A DNA stretch of 58,590 nt from Bacillota bacterium (GTDB lineage Bacteria > Bacillota > Clostridia > Christensenellales > CAG-138). The stretch is from contig JAEYHP010000164.1 in the NCBI GenBank assembly GCA_023409435.1, positions 1 to 58,590 on the forward strand, read 5' to 3'. The translations under genes and the position numbers were made by a program. Of this stretch, positions 17,430 through 26,936 are shown in pieces (position 1 is the first letter of the stretch; each line of letters begins with the position of its first letter). The notes beneath the pieces are model-generated. The model was given only the letters and a program-made list of their open reading frames with translations. It searched no databases and was not told the DNA's origin.

Positions 17430-19424
17430 TTGAACAAGCACATCAGACTTCTTGCACTGGCTCTAACGCTAATGCTGTGTATCGGCCTCGTGGCGGGCTG
17501 CGCGGGTACGCCTGCCCAGACGCCCGCGGATGCGACGGCTGCGCCAAACGCACCGGCGGACCCGGCCGCCCCAGCCGCTCCTGAAAAGACGGAGTACCGT
17601 GAACTCTATTCCAACGAAGTAACCACTCTGAATTATCTCGTAACCGGCAACGCCAACGACCTCAAGGTTTGCGTCAATGTGGTTGACGGCCTGGTGGAGT
17701 ATGACACATATGGCATCATCAAGCCCGCGCTGGCCGAAAGCTGGAGCGTTTCCCCCGACGGCCTGACCTGGACGTTCAAGATCCGCGAAGGCGTATCCTG
17801 GGTGGACTCCACCGGCGCCAAGGTTGCCGACGTCACTGCGGAGGACTGGGTCTCTTCTGCCAAGTACGTGCTGGACGCCAAGAACGAAAGCACCACGGAA
17901 TATATGTTTGAAGGTATCGTAAAGAATGCCGCGCAGTACTATGGCAAGACATACGCGGAGCTGCTCGTTGCAAACGGCGACTATGCGACTATTGAGGAAG
18001 CATATGCCGTCGAAGGGATAGAGCCCACAACGATCGATTTCTCTGAGGTCGGCGTAAAAGCCGTAGACAAGTATACGCTTGAGTTTACGCTCGAAGCGCC
18101 CAAGCCCTTCTTCCTGTCGGTTCTTTCCTACGGCGGCTATTTCCCCGCTTACGGCCCGCAGCTTGAGGAAAAAGGCACAGCGTTCGGCACCGATAAGGAC
18201 AGCCTGCTCTTCAACGGCGCCTATATCCTGAGCGAATTCGAGCCCCAGGTGAAGCGCGTATTGGTGAAGAACCCGGAATACTGGGACAAGGACAATGTCT
18301 TTATTGAGAAGCTCGCGTATACCTACAACGCAGAGGCAACCGCCCTGGAGCCTGAAATGTTCAAGCGCGGGGAACTCGAATACGCGAGAATCAGCGCAGA
18401 TATCCTCGACGACTGGACTTCTAACCCTGAGACCATGAATTTGGTCAGAAGCAGCCCCGTGGATAACTCCTATTCCTATTTCTATACGTTCAACTTCAAC
18501 CCGCAGTTTGACGCGCAGTATGAGCCGGACAACTGGAAGAAGGCCGTCAACAACGAAAACTTCCGCCTGTCCATACAGGCGGGTCTGGATCGCTTGCTGG
18601 CTCTGAGCATCAAAGAGCCTTATGAACCCAAGCTGCTGCTCAACAACACGGTTACCCCGGCCAACTTCGCTGCCGCGGGCGGCAAGGACTATGTGACGTA
18701 TCCTGATCTCGCGCCCTTCACAAACGGCGATACGTTCAACGAGGCAAAGGCGCTGGAGTATAAGGCGGCCGCCGTCACGGAGCTGACCGCCGCCGGAGCC
18801 ACGTTCCCCGTCAAGATACTCATGCCCTATAACCCCGCTTCCACCGCCGACATCAACTGGGTTAAGGAGTGCCAGGTCGTGGAACAGCAGCTCGAAGGCC
18901 TGCTGGGCACAGACTATATCGATATCATCATTGAGGCCGGTCCCTCCACGGGCTTCCTTGGCGCCGTCCGCCGCACCGGTATGTTCGCGCTCATGAAGTG
19001 CAACTGGGGCGCCGACTTCGCGGACCCGGAGACCTGGGCGCAGCCCTTCCTCGAAGATAATACCTACAATTTCATGGACAAGAGCGAGGATGCGAAGACC
19101 GCTGCCGCCGTGCAGGAGTATTACGCCCTGATTGACGCCGCGGTGGCAATCACCAATGACGACGCGGCCCGTTATACGGCTTTTGCAAAGGCGGAAGCAT
19201 ACCTGCTCTCCCATGCCGTTATCATACCGTTCAGCGTGGACTCCTTCGGCTACGTCGCAACGGTTCTCGATCCGTTCGATTCGCAGTACGCCCCTTATGG
19301 CATGACCCTTTACCGCTTTAAGGGCAGGCACCTGCAGGCCGAGCCTATGGGCTTGGAAGCTTTCCCGGCCGCTTACGAAACATGGAAGGCTGACCGCGCT
19401 GCCGCTCTTGCGGCCGCCGAATAA
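17430..19424 (+). CDS. Oligopeptide/muropeptide ABC transporter substrate-binding lipoprotein (SBP family 5)
   Basis: 664 residues starting at TTG 17430, chosen because AAGGAGGGG lies eight bases upstream. Signal peptide with lipobox GLVAGC, Ala/Pro/Thr linker to about residue 52, then an SBP_bac_5 fold (TLNYLVTGNANDLKVC; ALAESWSVSPDGLTWTFKIR). Larger than most OppA proteins. Given the LD-carboxypeptidase, NlpC/P60, DppA and epimerase genes downstream, the ligand is most likely a murein peptide (inference). A long hairpin separates it from the permease genes, presumably giving excess binding protein. Confidence 0.92.
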   Translation: MNKHIRLLALALTLMLCIGLVAGCAGTPAQTPADATAAPNAPADPAAPAAPEKTEYRELYSNEVTTLNYLVTGNANDLKVCVNVVDGLVEYDTYGIIKPALAESWSVSPDGLTWTFKIREGVSWVDSTGAKVADVTAEDWVSSAKYVLDAKNESTTEYMFEGIVKNAAQYYGKTYAELLVANGDYATIEEAYAVEGIEPTTIDFSEVGVKAVDKYTLEFTLEAPKPFFLSVLSYGGYFPAYGPQLEEKGTAFGTDKDSLLFNGAYILSEFEPQVKRVLVKNPEYWDKDNVFIEKLAYTYNAEATALEPEMFKRGELEYARISADILDDWTSNPETMNLVRSSPVDNSYSYFYTFNFNPQFDAQYEPDNWKKAVNNENFRLSIQAGLDRLLALSIKEPYEPKLLLNNTVTPANFAAAGGKDYVTYPDLAPFTNGDTFNEAKALEYKAAAVTELTAAGATFPVKILMPYNPASTADINWVKECQVVEQQLEGLLGTDYIDIIIEAGPSTGFLGAVRRTGMFALMKCNWGADFADPETWAQPFLEDNTYNFMDKSEDAKTAAAVQEYYALIDAAVAITNDDAARYTAFAKAEAYLLSHAVIIPFSVDSFGYVATVLDPFDSQYAPYGMTLYRFKGRHLQAEPMGLEAFPAAYETWKADRAAALAAAE

Positions 19425-19494
19425 GCCGCTGGCATTCGCGCAAAGATCCTGCACAACTCCCTTTGACAAGGCCGCAGGGCTTTATCGGGGGCAA

Positions 19495-19530
19495 GAGCCC
19501 CGCCTAGGCTATGGCCGGGCGGGGCTTCCT
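19495..19530 (+). terminator. Strong hairpin between the peptide SBP gene and oppB
   Basis: GCCCCGCC (19497-19504) pairs with GGGCGGGG, and an inner GGC/GCC stem closes a small loop; TTCCTTATT follows. It lies within the operon, so it probably acts as partial terminator or 3' mRNA stabiliser. Confidence 0.7.
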
Positions 19531-19556
19531 TATTAAATATGGAAAGAATGTAACAC

Positions 19557-20507
19557 ATGTTAGCGTACATCTCAAAACGAACGGCCCGGTCATTTGTGAC
19601 GCTGTTTATCATCATCACAATACTCTTCATGCTGCTGCGCCTGATGCCGATAGAAGGATATTTCGACAATTATGACAAGCTGACGCCGCAGCAGGTCAAG
19701 GTGGCTCTTAATAACATGGGCTTAAACGACCCGATGCAGAAACAGCTGCTTGACTTTTACAAGAGTTTGCTGCGGTGGGATCTTGGCGTATCGCACAAAT
19801 ACCGCGTGAACGTCGCCAACACGCAGATTATCGCAGAGAAGGCGCCGATATCCATTCAGATAGGGCTCATGTCGCTTGCGATTGCCCTGCTCGTCGGGCT
19901 CCCTCTGGGCGTAATGATGGCCCGCAGCACCAAAAGCCGTTTTAAAATTTGGGATAAGATAGGAACTCTGCTTATCGTCGTCATACAAGGCGTGCCTGCC
20001 GCCGTCTATTACTTATATATACAGGTCTTCGGTACAAGCCTGCTTGGCGTGCCGCTGTTATTCGCCGAAGATAACCCGGTCACCTGGGTACTGCCCGTAG
20101 CCTCTCTGGCTTTGGGCAACATCGCTTACTACGCATTGTGGCTCCGCCGTTTCATGGTGGATGAATACAACAAGGACTATATCCGTCTTGCCCGATTGAA
20201 AGGCCTTACGGACGGGAAAATAATGTTCCGGCACGTATTCCGCAACGCGTTTGTGCCGCTGGTACAATATATACCAAACTCCATACTCTTCACCGTCATG
20301 GGCTCCATCTATGTGGAGAGCCTGTTTTCCGTTCCCGGAATGGGCGGTTTGCTTGTGAACGTAATACAGCGCCAGGACAACACCCTTGTTCAGGCGCTGG
20401 TATTGATATATTCGGCGGTCAGCATCGCCGGTCTTCTCTTGGGCGATATCATGATGATGGTCGTGGACCCCAGGATAAGCCTTGCAAAGAAGGAAGGTGC
20501 GCGCTGA
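19557..20507 (+). CDS. oppB: Peptide ABC transporter permease, OppB/DppB type
   Basis: 316 residues, about six membrane segments, with the OppB N-terminal helix (RTARSFVTLFIIITILFMLLRLMP), an extracytoplasmic loop, and the EAA coupling motif around DYIRLARLKGLTDGKIMFRHVFRNA. Forms the pore with the OppC-type subunit. Start ATG 19557 after GAAAG. Its stop overlaps the next ATG by one base. Confidence 0.93.
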   Translation: MLAYISKRTARSFVTLFIIITILFMLLRLMPIEGYFDNYDKLTPQQVKVALNNMGLNDPMQKQLLDFYKSLLRWDLGVSHKYRVNVANTQIIAEKAPISIQIGLMSLAIALLVGLPLGVMMARSTKSRFKIWDKIGTLLIVVIQGVPAAVYYLYIQVFGTSLLGVPLLFAEDNPVTWVLPVASLALGNIAYYALWLRRFMVDEYNKDYIRLARLKGLTDGKIMFRHVFRNAFVPLVQYIPNSILFTVMGSIYVESLFSVPGMGGLLVNVIQRQDNTLVQALVLIYSAVSIAGLLLGDIMMMVVDPRISLAKKEGAR

Positions 20508-21511
20508 TGACATACCGCGGGAAGAAATCCGCTATTTTGGAGCAGAGCCTATCCAGCGCGCCGTCCGCGCCCGCCATGGACGAGGCGAAGCTCTTTGATT
20601 TCGCCCAATACGATGCGGCCGCCGCAGAAAAGACCGGTTACTCGGATTATTCCTACTGGCGCTCGACCGTCCGCGTTTTCTTTAAGAAAAAGAACGCAGT
20701 GTTTTTTTTGTGCCTGATTACGCTGATTTTGCTCTTTTCGGTGCTGCAGCCGCTGCTGCCCAATCAACACGATCCGCTGACCACGTACAAGAACCCGGAG
20801 ACCGGCGGCCTTGCGCGCAACCTGCCCCCGGGGGAGGAGTTCTGGTTCGGCACCAACTCCATCGGTCAGGATTTGTGGAGCCAGGTATGGAGCGGCGCCC
20901 GGACGTCGCTTTTCATAGGGTTCAGCGTTGCGTGCATCGAAGCGATCGTGGGCATCGCCATCGGCCTGCTCTGGGGATATGTGAGGAAGCTGGATTTTCT
21001 TTTTACCGAATTATATAACATATTTGATAACGTGCCGCAGACGATCATATTGATACTGATCTCCTATATCCTGCACCCCAGCGTCTCGACACTCATACTG
21101 GGCATGTGCCTGACCAGTTGGCTCCAGATGTCGCGCTTCGTGCGCAACCAGATCATCATTATCCGGGACAGGGACTACAACCTGGCCTCCAGGTGCCTTG
21201 GCACCTCAACGCCCCGCATCATATTCAAAAACCTGCTGCCCTACCTCGTATCGGTCATCATGCTCCGGATGGCGCTCGCTATCCCTGCGGCCATAGGCAA
21301 TGAAGTCTTCCTGACCTACATCGGGCTTGGGCTGCCGGTTTCGGTGCCGTCGCTCGGCAACCTTATTAATGCAGGCCGGGAGCTCATGATGAGCGCGTCA
21401 TTAAGGTACCAGCTCATATTCCCGACAATCGCGCTGTCGCTCGTTACCATTTCATTCTATATCGTGGGCAATTCGTTCGCCGACGCGGCCGATCCCAAGA
21501 ACCACGTGTGA
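20507..21511 (+). CDS. oppC: Peptide ABC transporter permease, OppC/DppC type
   Basis: 334 residues. Cytoplasmic N-terminal tail of about 65 residues, one helix, the OppC-type FGTNSIGQDLWSQVWSGARTSL segment and a C-terminal BPD transport domain with EAA motif (LASRCLGTSTPRIIFKNLLP). One-base overlap with oppB (TGATG). Confidence 0.93.
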   Translation: MTYRGKKSAILEQSLSSAPSAPAMDEAKLFDFAQYDAAAAEKTGYSDYSYWRSTVRVFFKKKNAVFFLCLITLILLFSVLQPLLPNQHDPLTTYKNPETGGLARNLPPGEEFWFGTNSIGQDLWSQVWSGARTSLFIGFSVACIEAIVGIAIGLLWGYVRKLDFLFTELYNIFDNVPQTIILILISYILHPSVSTLILGMCLTSWLQMSRFVRNQIIIIRDRDYNLASRCLGTSTPRIIFKNLLPYLVSVIMLRMALAIPAAIGNEVFLTYIGLGLPVSVPSLGNLINAGRELMMSASLRYQLIFPTIALSLVTISFYIVGNSFADAADPKNHV

Positions 21512-21522
21512 GGAGGCCCAAC

Positions 21523-22566
21523 ATGCAGAACGAACCAATCCTTTCGGTAAAGGACCTATGGATCAAGTTCTCGCTGCGGGGCAGGATTTTGACTGCCGTC
21601 CGCGGCATATCGCTGGACGTCCACAAAGGCGAGAACCTGGCGATTGTGGGCGAATCCGGCTCCGGCAAGTCCGTATTCACGAAGACGTTCGTTGGCCTCT
21701 TGGACGACAACGGCTATATCGACGGCGGCAGCATACTCTATAAGGGGATGGACCTGGCGCAGTTCAAGTCCGAAAAGGATTGGCTGAAAATCCGCGGCCG
21801 GGAGATTGCCATGGTGCTGCAGGACCCCATGACCAGCCTGAACCCGTTAAAGACGATAGGCGCGCAGGTAACAGAGGCCATTACGCTGCACCAGAACCTC
21901 CGCGGCGCGGAGATCAAAGCCGCCATGCTTCAGATATTGAGTGACGTTGGCATATCAGAGCCGGAGCGGCGCAGCCGGCAGTATCCGCATGAGTTTTCAG
22001 GCGGCATGCGCCAGCGCGTTGTCATCGCCATCGCTTTGGCCTGTAAGCCGAAAATACTCATCTGCGACGAACCCACCACCGCACTCGATGTGACGATACA
22101 GGCGCAGATATTGAACCTCATCAAGGAACTCAAGGAAAAGTATGCGCTGACCACGATATACATCACCCACGACCTCGGGGTGGTGGCCAACGTCGCCGAT
22201 CGGATCGCCGTGATGTACGCGGGCGATATTGTGGAGATCGGCACATCGGAGGAAGTGTTCTATGACCCCCGGCACCCCTACACCTGGGCGCTGCTTTCAT
22301 CCTTGCCGCAGCTTGGCGTAAAGGGCAGCCCGCTCTATTCCATTGAAGGCACGCCGCCCAATCTCTTTGCGGAGATCAAAGGGGACGCATTCGCGCCCAG
22401 GAACCCGATGGCGCTCAACATCGATTTTATCGAGAGGCCCCCGCTTTTCGACGTGACCGAGACCCATCAGGTCCGCTCATGGCTCATGGACCCCAGAGCG
22501 CCGCGCGTGGAGCCGCCCGAGCATATCAAAAAGCTCCGGGAGCGCATGAAGGGGGAGGGAGCCTAA
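21523..22566 (+). CDS. oppD: Peptide ABC transporter ATPase, OppD/DppD type
   Basis: 347 residues from ATG 21523, six bases after a perfect AGGAGG; the GTG that overlaps the oppC stop is less likely. Walker A GESGSGKSV, signature FSGGMRQRVVIAIAL, Walker B ILICDEPTTALD, H-loop ITHDLGVV. The C-terminal oligopeptide-transporter extension (RHPYTWALLSSLPQLG, then GTPPNLF) is present, though the classical Fe-S Cys residues of some OppD proteins are not obvious. Confidence 0.95.
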   Translation: MQNEPILSVKDLWIKFSLRGRILTAVRGISLDVHKGENLAIVGESGSGKSVFTKTFVGLLDDNGYIDGGSILYKGMDLAQFKSEKDWLKIRGREIAMVLQDPMTSLNPLKTIGAQVTEAITLHQNLRGAEIKAAMLQILSDVGISEPERRSRQYPHEFSGGMRQRVVIAIALACKPKILICDEPTTALDVTIQAQILNLIKELKEKYALTTIYITHDLGVVANVADRIAVMYAGDIVEIGTSEEVFYDPRHPYTWALLSSLPQLGVKGSPLYSIEGTPPNLFAEIKGDAFAPRNPMALNIDFIERPPLFDVTETHQVRSWLMDPRAPRVEPPEHIKKLRERMKGEGA

Positions 22567-23520
22567 ATGGAAAGCGTACCCAAAACAAGCCGCGAAAAGC
22601 TGCTGGAAATCAAAGATCTTACCATATGCTTCGGCCCGCGCAGCCGCCGTTTTACGGCGGTGGACAACGTGAGCTTTGATATTTACCGGGGCGAGACATT
22701 CGGGCTGGTTGGCGAATCCGGTTCCGGAAAGACCACGGTGGGCCGCTCCATTGTGCGCATCAACCCTGTGCATTCCGGCGAAATATTATATAAGGGCCAA
22801 AGAATCGACGGAACCATTTCAAGAGACCTGGACCGCCAGGTGACGCGCTCGATCCAGATGATATTCCAGGACCCGATGGCGTCTTTGAACGAGCGCGCGA
22901 AAATAGACTATATCGTGTCCGAGGGCTTGTTCAACCTCGGGCGCAGCATGACGGCGGAGGAGCGAAGGGAAAAGGTGTCAAAGGCGCTTCTAGACGTGGG
23001 CCTGCTGCCGCAGTTCGCCAGCCGGTTTCCGCATGAGTTTTCCGGCGGCCAGCGGCAGAGGATCGGCATCGCGCGGGCGCTCATTATGGAGCCGGAGTTT
23101 ATCATAGCCGACGAGCCGATTTCGTCGCTCGACGTCTCCATCCGGGCGCAGGTGTTAAACCTCCTTTCTTCGCTGCAGAAGGAAAGGGACCTGACCTACC
23201 TGTTTATCGCCCATGATCTTTCTGTGATGCGCTTTATTACCGACCGCATCGCCGTAATAAGAAAAGGGACTATTGTGGAACTGGCTCAAACCGAGGCGTT
23301 GTTTGCGCACCCGCTGCACCCCTACACGCGTTCGCTGCTTTCGGCCATCCCCATGCCCGACCCGGTTTATGAAAAAAGCAAGTTGCTGGAGGTCTACGAC
23401 CCCGGCATGCATGATTATGCAAAAGAAAAGCCTGTGTGGACGGAAGTGGAACCGGGGCACTTCGTGTTGGGGAACGAAGCGGAACTTAATCAATACCGAC
23501 AGGAACTGGAGCGTATATGA
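22567..23520 (+). CDS. oppF: Peptide ABC transporter ATPase, OppF/DppF (YkfD-like) type
   Basis: 317 residues starting directly after the oppD stop. Walker A GESGSGKTT, signature FSGGQRQRIGIARAL, Walker B FIIADEPISSLD, H-loop IAHDLSVM and the C-terminal LHPYTRSLLSAIPMPDP tail. In Bacillus subtilis the comparable ATPase YkfD is encoded beside ykfABC. Overlaps the LD-carboxypeptidase gene by four bases (ATGA). Confidence 0.95.
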   Translation: MESVPKTSREKLLEIKDLTICFGPRSRRFTAVDNVSFDIYRGETFGLVGESGSGKTTVGRSIVRINPVHSGEILYKGQRIDGTISRDLDRQVTRSIQMIFQDPMASLNERAKIDYIVSEGLFNLGRSMTAEERREKVSKALLDVGLLPQFASRFPHEFSGGQRQRIGIARALIMEPEFIIADEPISSLDVSIRAQVLNLLSSLQKERDLTYLFIAHDLSVMRFITDRIAVIRKGTIVELAQTEALFAHPLHPYTRSLLSAIPMPDPVYEKSKLLEVYDPGMHDYAKEKPVWTEVEPGHFVLGNEAELNQYRQELERI

Positions 23521-24431
23521 TACGGCCAAAGTCACTTTTCCCCGGCGCGCGCGTTGCGCTGCTTTGTGCGTCCAGCCCTGTGCCGCCCGAAAGGCTGGAG
23601 CCCGCGATTGAAAGCGTGCGGGTCATGGGCTTTGAGCCTGTTGTCTACCCAAGCTGCACCCTTCGCCACGGGTACCTCGCGGGAGACGACGCGCAGCGGG
23701 CGGCCGACGTTATGCATGCATTTGCGGACGACAGCATCGACGGCATACTCTGCATCCGCGGGGGATACGGCGCCGCGCGCATTTTAAAATTGCTGGATTT
23801 TAACGCCATCGCCTGTAGGCCTAAGTACTTCGGCGGCTACAGCGACGTGACCGCGCTGCACACGGCGTTCAATCGCCTCTGCGGATTTATAACCTATCAC
23901 ACGCCCATGCCCTCCACGGAACTTTATACCGAGCTTGACGCCTACACCATGTACCATCTGGAACAATGCCTGTTCGGCGGGCACTTCGGGCAGCTTGAAA
24001 ATCCCGTAGGCGTGCCGCTCGAACCAGTACAGGGCGGCTCATGCGTTGGGACGCTGACAGGGGGCAACCTATCGCTCATCGCTTCCGCCGTGGGCACGCC
24101 GTGGGAACCGGATTTTGAGGGAAAAGTGCTGTTCCTTGAGGATGTGGAGGAGAAGCCCAGGAAGGTGGACGCCATGCTCACCCAGTTGATCAACGCCGGG
24201 AAACTTCAAAGCTGCGCGGGCATTGCCCTTGGCGCGTTCACGGACTGTATAGCGGAAAACCCGGAAGAGTCCCTTACGCTGGAAGAAATATTTGAAGAAC
24301 TTTTGGCGCCTCTCGGCATTCCCGTATTAAAGGGCCTGCAGTGCGGGCATATCATGCCCACGCTATCCCTGCCGCTAGGCGAACAGGTCCTGCTGGACAC
24401 CGACAAACGGACCGTAACGGTGCTGGATTGA
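23517..24431 (+). CDS. ykfA: LD-carboxypeptidase, peptidase family S66 (YkfA/LdcA-like)
   Basis: 304 residues, no signal peptide, so cytosolic. The S66 catalytic triad can be placed: Ser109 in GGYSDVTALH, Glu208 in VLFLEDVEEKP, His278 in LKGLQCGH; the oxyanion region RGGYGAARIL precedes. LdcA-type enzymes remove the terminal D-Ala from murein tetrapeptides (L-Ala-D-Glu-mDap-D-Ala), a first step of muropeptide recycling. MccF-type members instead deactivate microcin C, a less likely alternative given the context. Confidence 0.93.
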   Translation: MIRPKSLFPGARVALLCASSPVPPERLEPAIESVRVMGFEPVVYPSCTLRHGYLAGDDAQRAADVMHAFADDSIDGILCIRGGYGAARILKLLDFNAIACRPKYFGGYSDVTALHTAFNRLCGFITYHTPMPSTELYTELDAYTMYHLEQCLFGGHFGQLENPVGVPLEPVQGGSCVGTLTGGNLSLIASAVGTPWEPDFEGKVLFLEDVEEKPRKVDAMLTQLINAGKLQSCAGIALGAFTDCIAENPEESLTLEEIFEELLAPLGIPVLKGLQCGHIMPTLSLPLGEQVLLDTDKRTVTVLD

Positions 24432-24438
24432 GGGAACG

Positions 24439-25245
24439 ATGAACAAGAAAGAACTGAATGAATATATAGCAAACGAGATCGCGTTGGCAGACGCCAACGT
24501 CTCGCTGTTTGTAAAGGACATGGATACGGGCGAGACGCTATACGCTTACCACGAAAACGAGGCCGTATCTTCCGCGTCCACCATCAAAGTGCCCATCATG
24601 CTGGCGGCCCTGGAGCAGGTAAGGCGCGGGGCGCTGACGCTTGAACAGCGTATTCCAGTGAACGAATGCGAAATACTCGATGACACCGAAGTATTCGAAT
24701 ACGGCACCTGCGACTGCCCTCTAAACGAGCTGATCTATTGGATGATCGTCAAAAGCGACAACACCTCCACCAACGTGCTGATCGAGACGTTGGGTTTTGC
24801 CGCGATCAATGATATGATACATGCATTGGGTATGAAATCCACCGTTCTCGGCCGCAAAATGCTGGATTTTGAGGCGCTCAAAGCCGGGCGCAACAACCTA
24901 ATCAGCGCATATGATATGGCGCTGTGCTATGAAGCGCTGCACCGCGGAACAGTTCTTACGCCGGAGCTTTGCGCGTTCGCGCTGGGTATCTTAAAACGAC
25001 AGCGCAGCATGAACATGTTCCTGCGGTATATCGCGGACGATATCGAAGTGGCGCACAAGACCGGCGCACTGGACCCCGACCTCGGGCACGACAGGGTCGC
25101 TCACGACGCAGGTATTTTCTATTTGGACAACGTCAGGTACTACCTTGGCATATTCCTGACCGGAGCGCCGGACGACAAAAAGTATTCCCGCCGTTTGATC
25201 GGCAGGCTTTCCAAGGCTGTTTACGAGTATTCAAGGGGTGATTGA
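24439..25245 (+). CDS. Class A beta-lactamase-fold serine hydrolase, cytosolic
   Basis: 268 residues and no signal peptide or membrane helix. All three penicillin-interacting motifs are intact: Ser47-T-I-Lys50, Ser106-Asp-Asn108 and Lys207-Thr-Gly209. The omega-loop region reads MLDFEALKAGRNNLISAYDM, the form seen in PF13354 (Beta-lactamase2) serine hydrolases rather than RxEPxLN of true penicillinases. It lies 7 bp after ykfA and its stop overlaps the NlpC/P60 gene region. In this setting a cytosolic DD-/LD-peptidase acting on imported murein peptides is plausible; beta-lactam hydrolysis would need secretion, which is not evident. Function uncertain. Confidence 0.85.
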   Translation: MNKKELNEYIANEIALADANVSLFVKDMDTGETLYAYHENEAVSSASTIKVPIMLAALEQVRRGALTLEQRIPVNECEILDDTEVFEYGTCDCPLNELIYWMIVKSDNTSTNVLIETLGFAAINDMIHALGMKSTVLGRKMLDFEALKAGRNNLISAYDMALCYEALHRGTVLTPELCAFALGILKRQRSMNMFLRYIADDIEVAHKTGALDPDLGHDRVAHDAGIFYLDNVRYYLGIFLTGAPDDKKYSRRLIGRLSKAVYEYSRGD

Positions 25246-25246
25246 T

Positions 25247-26071
25247 ATGGGAAATACCGCGGTTGTGAGCGAGCCGATCGCTCCGCTGATGAAGGCCCCC
25301 ACGCTGCAGTGCGAGCTTGCGGACGAGGCGCTGCACGGCATGGCAGTGGAGGTGCAGGGGACCGTATCCAACGGCTGGGCCAGGGTGCGCACGCATTACA
25401 ATTATGAAGGCTACGCGAAGATCGACCACCTTATAATCGAAAGCTCGTACGCTGCGCGCTGGGAAGAGCTTCCCAAGAAGGTCGTTTTAAAGGCGCAGGC
25501 GGATGTGCTTTCCGCCCCGAGGGTGCAGGGTTTCTTGCTGTTGAGCCTGACGCGCGGCGCGGTATTGGCCGTACGTTCCGAGGCCAATGAGGACGGCTGG
25601 GTCCGCGTGGCGCTGGCGGACGGACGCGAAGGCTATATCAGGGAGAGTTTTCTGGGCGAATATCTCACGACGTGGTCCAGGGACGACGAGCCTGCGCTTC
25701 GCTGGCGGCTCATGGACTCAGCGCTTTCCTACTTGGGCACCCAGTACCGCTGGGGAGGCAAGACTCCCCAGGGCATCGACTGCTCGGGTCTCACCTCCAT
25801 GGCCTATCTACTCAACGGTATTCTTATTTACCGGGACGCGGACATCCGCGAAGGCTTTGCCATGCGCAAGATTCCCGTGGAGGAAATCAAAGAGGGGGAC
25901 CTCATATTCTTTAAAGGCCATGTCGCCATGCATTTGGGCGGCGGCAGGATCGTACATTCCACGTCCTGCCGGGGAAGCGACGGTGTGGTATTTAACAGCC
26001 TGAACCCGAAGGATGAGGATTACCGGCCCGACCTTATCGAAAGTATCAAATTCGCCGGAACAGTGTTTTAA
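25247..26071 (+). CDS. ykfC: NlpC/P60 endopeptidase with SH3b domains (YkfC-like gamma-D-Glu-diamino acid endopeptidase)
   Basis: 274 residues from ATG 25247 (AAGGGG eight bases upstream; an in-frame GTG three codons earlier is possible). Two SH3b-like modules (about 1-65 and 78-140) precede an NlpC/P60 domain with the Cys-His-His set Cys179 (GIDCSG), His225 (KGHVAMHLG) and His237 (RIVHS). The same layout occurs in Bacillus YkfC, which cuts the gamma-D-Glu-mDap bond after L-Ala-D-Glu. No signal peptide. The gene's last 36 bp, including the stop, are duplicated in tandem immediately downstream. Confidence 0.93.
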   Translation: MGNTAVVSEPIAPLMKAPTLQCELADEALHGMAVEVQGTVSNGWARVRTHYNYEGYAKIDHLIIESSYAARWEELPKKVVLKAQADVLSAPRVQGFLLLSLTRGAVLAVRSEANEDGWVRVALADGREGYIRESFLGEYLTTWSRDDEPALRWRLMDSALSYLGTQYRWGGKTPQGIDCSGLTSMAYLLNGILIYRDADIREGFAMRKIPVEEIKEGDLIFFKGHVAMHLGGGRIVHSTSCRGSDGVVFNSLNPKDEDYRPDLIESIKFAGTVF

Positions 26072-26111
26072 ATTAAAAGTATCAAATTTGCCGGAACGGT
26101 GTTTTAATTTG
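26040..26111 (+). repeat. 36-bp tandem duplication spanning the ykfC stop codon
   Basis: Copy 1 is 26040-26075 and copy 2 is 26076-26111; they differ at a few positions (for example C to T and A to G). Copy 1 encodes the last residues KFAGTVF and the stop, while copy 2 is non-coding spacer ahead of the dppA ribosome site GGAGGAG. Confidence 0.9.
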
Positions 26112-26121
26112 GAGGAGTAAC

Positions 26122-26925
26122 ATGAGAGTATTTATCAGCTGCGACATAGAGGGCGTCACGACCACTACGCTATGGGACGAGACCTGTGTACTGGGCAAGC
26201 CCACGATCGCCGGTCCCCACGCCGAACAGATGACGCAGGAGGTAAAGGCCGCGTGCGAAGGCGCGATTGCGGCGGGAGCGGACTATATTCTTGTAAAGGA
26301 CGCCCATGAGACGGGGACCAATATCGATATCCGGGAACTGCCCGAGTGCGTGGAGATCATACGGAGCTGGAACGGGCACCCCTACAGCATGGCGACAGGG
26401 GTGGATAAGAGCTTCGACGCGGCCATGTTCATTGGCTACCATGCCGCGGCGGGGCGTATCGGCAACCCGCTTTCGCACACGATGACGCGGAGGATCTTCT
26501 ACGTGAAGCTCAACGGAGTCAAGTGCAGCGAATTTCAGCTGTACAGCTGGGCCTGCGCGCTCGAAGGCGTGCCCACCGTGTTTTTAGCGGGCGACAAAAC
26601 GCTGTGCGAGGATTCAAAAACCCTGCACCCGAGCCTTGTTACGCTGGCCGTGAAGGACGGCTTCGGCGGCGCAACAAAATCCCTGGCCCCGGCCCGCTCG
26701 CTAAAGCTCATACGGGAAGAGTGCGAAAAGGCGCTAAAACAGGACCTCAAAAAAGCGCTCGCTAGGCTGCCCAAAGAGTTTGAGCTTGAATTCTGCTACA
26801 AGGAGCACAAGGACGCCGCCGCGATGGCCTGGTATCCCGGCTTTGAACGGATAGACGACAATACGATCAGGATGCATACGGCCGATTATTTTGAGGTGCT
26901 GCGCGCCGTTCAGTTCGTGCAGTAA
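26122..26925 (+). CDS. dppA: M55-family D-aminopeptidase, DppA-like
   Basis: 267 residues. N-terminal FISCDIEGV gives the zinc ligands Asp8 and Glu10. KDAHETGTNID, FIGYHAAAGR and CSEFQLYSW supply further metal or catalytic His/Glu positions typical of DppA. Bacillus DppA releases N-terminal D-amino acids (D-Ala-D-Ala, D-Ala-Gly-Gly) and is the first gene of the dpp operon; here it is near the end. Strong GGAGGAG ribosome site. Role: salvage of D-Ala peptides from the wall. Confidence 0.93.
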   Translation: MRVFISCDIEGVTTTTLWDETCVLGKPTIAGPHAEQMTQEVKAACEGAIAAGADYILVKDAHETGTNIDIRELPECVEIIRSWNGHPYSMATGVDKSFDAAMFIGYHAAAGRIGNPLSHTMTRRIFYVKLNGVKCSEFQLYSWACALEGVPTVFLAGDKTLCEDSKTLHPSLVTLAVKDGFGGATKSLAPARSLKLIREECEKALKQDLKKALARLPKEFELEFCYKEHKDAAAMAWYPGFERIDDNTIRMHTADYFEVLRAVQFVQ

Positions 26926-26936
26926 GCGGGGTATTT

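Noticed and set aside
17469..19469. Long open frame on the minus strand opposite the peptide-binding protein (666 codons)
   Set aside because: It mirrors a clear lipoprotein gene; the product is Arg/Gly/Val-rich with no domain, and the openness follows from codon bias on the coding strand.
24439..25245. Calling the class A-fold protein an antibiotic-resistance beta-lactamase
   Set aside because: No signal peptide, non-canonical omega loop and placement in a muropeptide operon argue against a secreted penicillinase.
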